6,710 bases of DNA from contig JBEKEX010000148.1 of NCBI GenBank assembly GCA_050013615.1, forward strand, positions 1 through 6,710, read 5' to 3'. Below the pieces are notes generated by a model. That model did no database searches, was not told the DNA's origin, and was given only the letters and a program-made list of their open reading frames with translations. A program made the position numbers and the translations under genes. This DNA is from JBEKEX01 sp050013615 (GTDB lineage Bacteria > Chloroflexota > Anaerolineae > Anaerolineales > Anaerolineaceae). Shown here piece after piece: positions 4,458-6,710 of this stretch. The stretch's first letter is position 1, and every line of letters starts with the position of its first letter.

Positions 4458-5669
4458 CTATCGGTTAGCCAAAAGTTGGTAGAACACTTCGGTGCTGGCA
4501 CGCACGGCGTTGATCTCGGCGCGCTGGCGGATGATCTCCAGATTCTTTTCGGCGGCCGAGGCCCGCAAATTGGGGTTGGCGAGCGCCAGTAGGATGGCTT
4601 CGGCCAGCGATTGAGGGCTGGACGGTTCCACCAGCAGGCCGTTCACGCCGGGAGTGATCCACTCGCGGATCGATTCGATGTCCCCGGCGATGGGCAGGCA
4701 GCCGCAGGCCATGGCCTCGAGCAGCGAATTGGGTGTGCCGTCATGTTCCGAAACGGAGATGGAAGCCTGGGCGCGCCGGAAGAGATCCCAGAGCTGCGAT
4801 TGCGGCAGATAGGGCAGCAGGCGCACGTGGTCTTTGATCTTCAGTTTCTCCACCCATTGGATGGCTTCTTTTTGGTCCTGCATGGCGGCGCAGGCGAACA
4901 TCACCCGGCGCTCGCGCTCCAACACCAGGGGTATGGCGCGGAAGAAGGTATCATTGCGCACGCTGCCCGGCCGGAAACCGCGCGGGTTGACCAACAGGGG
5001 AATATCCGCTGGTATATTTTTTGCCCAGGCGGGTGCCTTGGAAAGCGGTCGGTGGAGCTCGAACAGGTCCACACCTCCGCCGCCGGGCACGACCAGCGTG
5101 GGTTTCTGCGGATCGAAGCCCCAGGTGTGCCCCAGGCGGATGTCGCGGTGGGCGTCGACCAGCAAGCCGTCGGCGCGCTTCAGCACGCGCTGGGTGAGTG
5201 CGCTCATCTGTGAAGAGCCGCGGGCGTGGAAGGTGAGGTCGTTGCCCCAAATCGAAACCGCCAGGGGGAAGGGCCGCGGGGTATAGGCCGCCAACATGCC
5301 CTCGAAGGGGATGCGCAGGGCGTGCACCAGGTCGGGCTGCAAGCCATTGACCAATCGTTGAAAAGGAGCTTTGAAGAAGGGCAAGGTGAGCGGGCCGAGG
5401 ATGTAGCGGCTGCCCATGAGCAGCGAGCGGAAGCGTCCCACCTCGCGGCGGATGCCGGTGCGCGCCTGCTGGGTATGCGCCCCGGTGCTCACCTGGCCGC
5501 CGGAAAAGGCGCCGAACGCCACCGGCATGACCAGCATGTGCGGCAGGTTTTCCAGGGGGGCGCAGGGGAAGGTGGACACGAGCACGATCTCGTGCTTCAG
5601 TTTGAGCAGGTTTGCCACCCAGGCCCGGGTGATGGGGCTGCGCCCATCGGCTACCAGCAAGATACGCAT
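4458..5669 (-). CDS. GT4-type glycosyltransferase
   Basis: A 403-residue GT-B fold enzyme that would transfer a sugar from a nucleotide donor, probably at the cytoplasmic face of the membrane for an exopolysaccharide, glycolipid or similar product. The N-terminal half starts MRILLVADGRSPITRAWVAN and contains PDLVHALRIPFEG (112-124) and SIWGNDLTFHARG (139-151), typical acceptor-domain loops. The linker VVPGGGGVDLF (193-203) is the usual switch to the C-terminal donor domain. There, HDGTPNSLLEAMACG (309-323) is the donor-binding motif in its Asp-x7-Glu form (Asp310, Glu318), followed by GVNGLLVEP (341-349). No signal peptide or membrane segment is visible. The upstream glycosyltransferase ends 23 bases before its ATG, so the two are likely cotranscribed. 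No clear ribosome-binding site precedes ATG 5669. Donor and acceptor cannot be told from sequence. Confidence 0.92.
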   Translation of the reverse strand: MRILLVADGRSPITRAWVANLLKLKHEIVLVSTFPCAPLENLPHMLVMPVAFGAFSGGQVSTGAHTQQARTGIRREVGRFRSLLMGSRYILGPLTLPFFKAPFQRLVNGLQPDLVHALRIPFEGMLAAYTPRPFPLAVSIWGNDLTFHARGSSQMSALTQRVLKRADGLLVDAHRDIRLGHTWGFDPQKPTLVVPGGGGVDLFELHRPLSKAPAWAKNIPADIPLLVNPRGFRPGSVRNDTFFRAIPLVLERERRVMFACAAMQDQKEAIQWVEKLKIKDHVRLLPYLPQSQLWDLFRRAQASISVSEHDGTPNSLLEAMACGCLPIAGDIESIREWITPGVNGLLVEPSSPQSLAEAILLALANPNLRASAAEKNLEIIRQRAEINAVRASTEVFYQLLANR

Positions 5670-5692
5670 AGGATTATGATCGAGCTTTCGAT

Positions 5693-6710
5693 TTAAGATG
5701 ACAAGACGGCGGAGATCGCCCGGCCGAAGGCGGTCACCATGGCTTCCAGGTTGATCTCATTCGAGACGATATGATAAGAAGCTTGTCCCATCTGGCGCAG
5801 GCGGGTCGCGTCTGAAAGGGCATAGCCCAGCGTTCGGATCAGGGTTTGCAGGTCGCCGGGCGGGAGCTGCCAGCCATTGCCGGGACGCACCAGGTCGGAC
5901 TGCGTGCCATCCGCCTCGGCGGCGATCACAGGCAGGGCGTGGCTCATGGCTTGCTGGACGGCCAGGCCGCCGGTGCCGGGCAGGACGAAGAGGTCGGCGG
6001 CGTCGAAGTAAGCATCCAGTTCGGCACCTTCTTTGGCGCCGGTGAATTCCGTGGTGGGGTAGAGCTGATCGGCCAGCGCTTTCAATGCCGGGTGTTCCGG
6101 GCCATCGCCCACAATGACCAGGCGTGGCTGAAGGGCTTGGGGCAGGGCCGCGCAGGCTTGCAGCAGCAATTCCAATCGCTTGCGTGCCTGCAGACGCCCG
6201 ACGAACAACACCACCGGCTTGCCATCCTTGAAGCCGGCGGGGCGCTGGGGGGCGACCTGTGCGGGACGCGGCGCAACGGCGTTGGGGGCCACGAAGATGC
6301 GTTCGGACGGAAAACCGGCTGCCCGGTACTGACCGGCGCCCAGCTGGCTGTAGGTGATGAGAGCATCGAACTGCTTCAAAAAGCGGCTGCGCAGAGCTTG
6401 TTGCAAACCGCCCAGCGCAGAATCAGATTGAGGTGCGCCCAACCCCCAACCGATCACTTTGTGCTGGTGGGCGTGCATCCAGTGCACGGCATCTGGCAGG
6501 CTCAAATTGCGCCGGTTGGCTTCGGCGATCAGCACGTCCGGCTGCCAGGCTTCCAGCCATGCGATGATATTGGGTTGGGAGAGCAGATAGAACGGACCCT
6601 TGAAGCGATGGACGTTGGTGGCAGGGTAGCGTTTTGCCTGCAGTAAAGTCGCACTGCCCAGGATGCCATCTTCGGGCCGCGGCTGCCCGGCAAACACACT
6701 GACGCCTTGC
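5693..6710 (-). CDS. GT4-like glycosyltransferase, 5' end outside window, altered donor motif
   Basis: About 339 codons are visible and the frame stays open through the right edge, so the true start lies beyond it. GTG at 6695-6697 is internal, because the upstream codons (QGVS before VFAGQPRPEDG) fit the usual N-terminal 'G..V.VFAG' strand of such enzymes. Later segments are typical GT-B: IFVAPNAV before the linker, VLFVGRLQARKRLELLLQA, LVIVGDGPEHPALKALA and FTGAKEGAELDAYFDAADLFVLP. The donor motif reads PGTGGLAVQQAM: the two acidic positions of the usual Glu-x7-Glu are Gly and Gln. Some GT4 relatives carry a comparable 'PG..GL....A' form, so it may still be active, perhaps with a different donor. 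It lies 23 bases upstream of the next glycosyltransferase on the same strand and likely shares its transcript and pathway. Confidence 0.88.
   Translation of the reverse strand, partial: QGVSVFAGQPRPEDGILGSATLLQAKRYPATNVHRFKGPFYLLSQPNIIAWLEAWQPDVLIAEANRRNLSLPDAVHWMHAHQHKVIGWGLGAPQSDSALGGLQQALRSRFLKQFDALITYSQLGAGQYRAAGFPSERIFVAPNAVAPRPAQVAPQRPAGFKDGKPVVLFVGRLQARKRLELLLQACAALPQALQPRLVIVGDGPEHPALKALADQLYPTTEFTGAKEGAELDAYFDAADLFVLPGTGGLAVQQAMSHALPVIAAEADGTQSDLVRPGNGWQLPPGDLQTLIRTLGYALSDATRLRQMGQASYHIVSNEINLEAMVTAFGRAISAVLSS

Noticed and set aside
4328..4501. 58-residue N-terminal extension of the Cys-rich protein
   Set aside because: It would overlap the end of the glycosyltransferase gene and is Pro-rich noise; TTGGAGG directly precedes ATG 4327.
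5846..6646. Long + strand open frame opposite the right-hand glycosyltransferase (266 codons)
   Set aside because: The - strand frame has clear glycosyltransferase motifs; the + frame is Gln/Gly/His-rich without any domain and is explained by high GC. The same holds for 4611-5213, 2287-2868 and 3320-3706.
1..6710. CRISPR array, transposase or integrase
   Set aside because: No regularly spaced repeats and no reading frame with recombinase or transposase motifs on either strand.

Overview
The window splits into two parts with different character. From base 1 to about 2150 the DNA is AT-rich, genes lie on the + strand and spacing is loose. From 2151 to the right edge it is GC-rich, and every gene lies on the - strand and is closely packed. 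The change falls at the 3' end of an intact tRNA-Lys gene (2151-2222, - strand). This is what an accessory island integrated at a tRNA looks like. The Thr/Ala-rich lipoprotein linker, the stand-alone Ser/Thr kinase and the ADP-ribosylglycohydrolase suggest a Chloroflexota (Anaerolineae-like) bacterium. That is an inference from gene style, as the window holds no phylogenetic marker gene.

Left part. A broken DUF3800-like gene (2-376) carries an in-frame TAG and lacks its C-terminal region. It is followed by a Cys20 lipoprotein (437-1042). A 37-bp exact copy of the D-loop to T-stem portion of tRNA-Lys sits at 1172-1208, with a small hairpin against its edge. Next come a very strong sigma-70-type promoter (1253-1281) and a roughly 345-nt leader. 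The leader holds a 20-bp palindrome, one weak and one good terminator-like hairpin, and a 14-nt perfect complement of the 16S rRNA 3' tail. It ends at a 152-residue protein with a C-terminal membrane anchor (1633-2091). The promoter, leader and anchored protein thus lie between two tRNA-Lys sequences exactly 999 bp apart.

Right part (all - strand). The tRNA-Lys gene has its own promoter. Next come a 270-residue cytosolic Ser/Thr kinase (2275-3087) and an ADP-ribosylglycohydrolase (3080-4024), overlapping by 8 bp and so probably one transcript. A -10 box six bases before the hydrolase start suggests a leaderless mRNA. Upstream is a 75-residue Cys-rich membrane protein (4100-4327). Two consecutive GT4-type glycosyltransferases follow (4458-5669, and 5693 to the edge, 5' end outside the window). 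These probably belong to a polysaccharide or glycolipid cluster continuing to the right.

The least explained piece is the roughly 1-kb cassette between the tRNA-Lys copies. I see no integrase, transposase or CRISPR array, so any claim that it is a mobile or defence unit stays a hypothesis.
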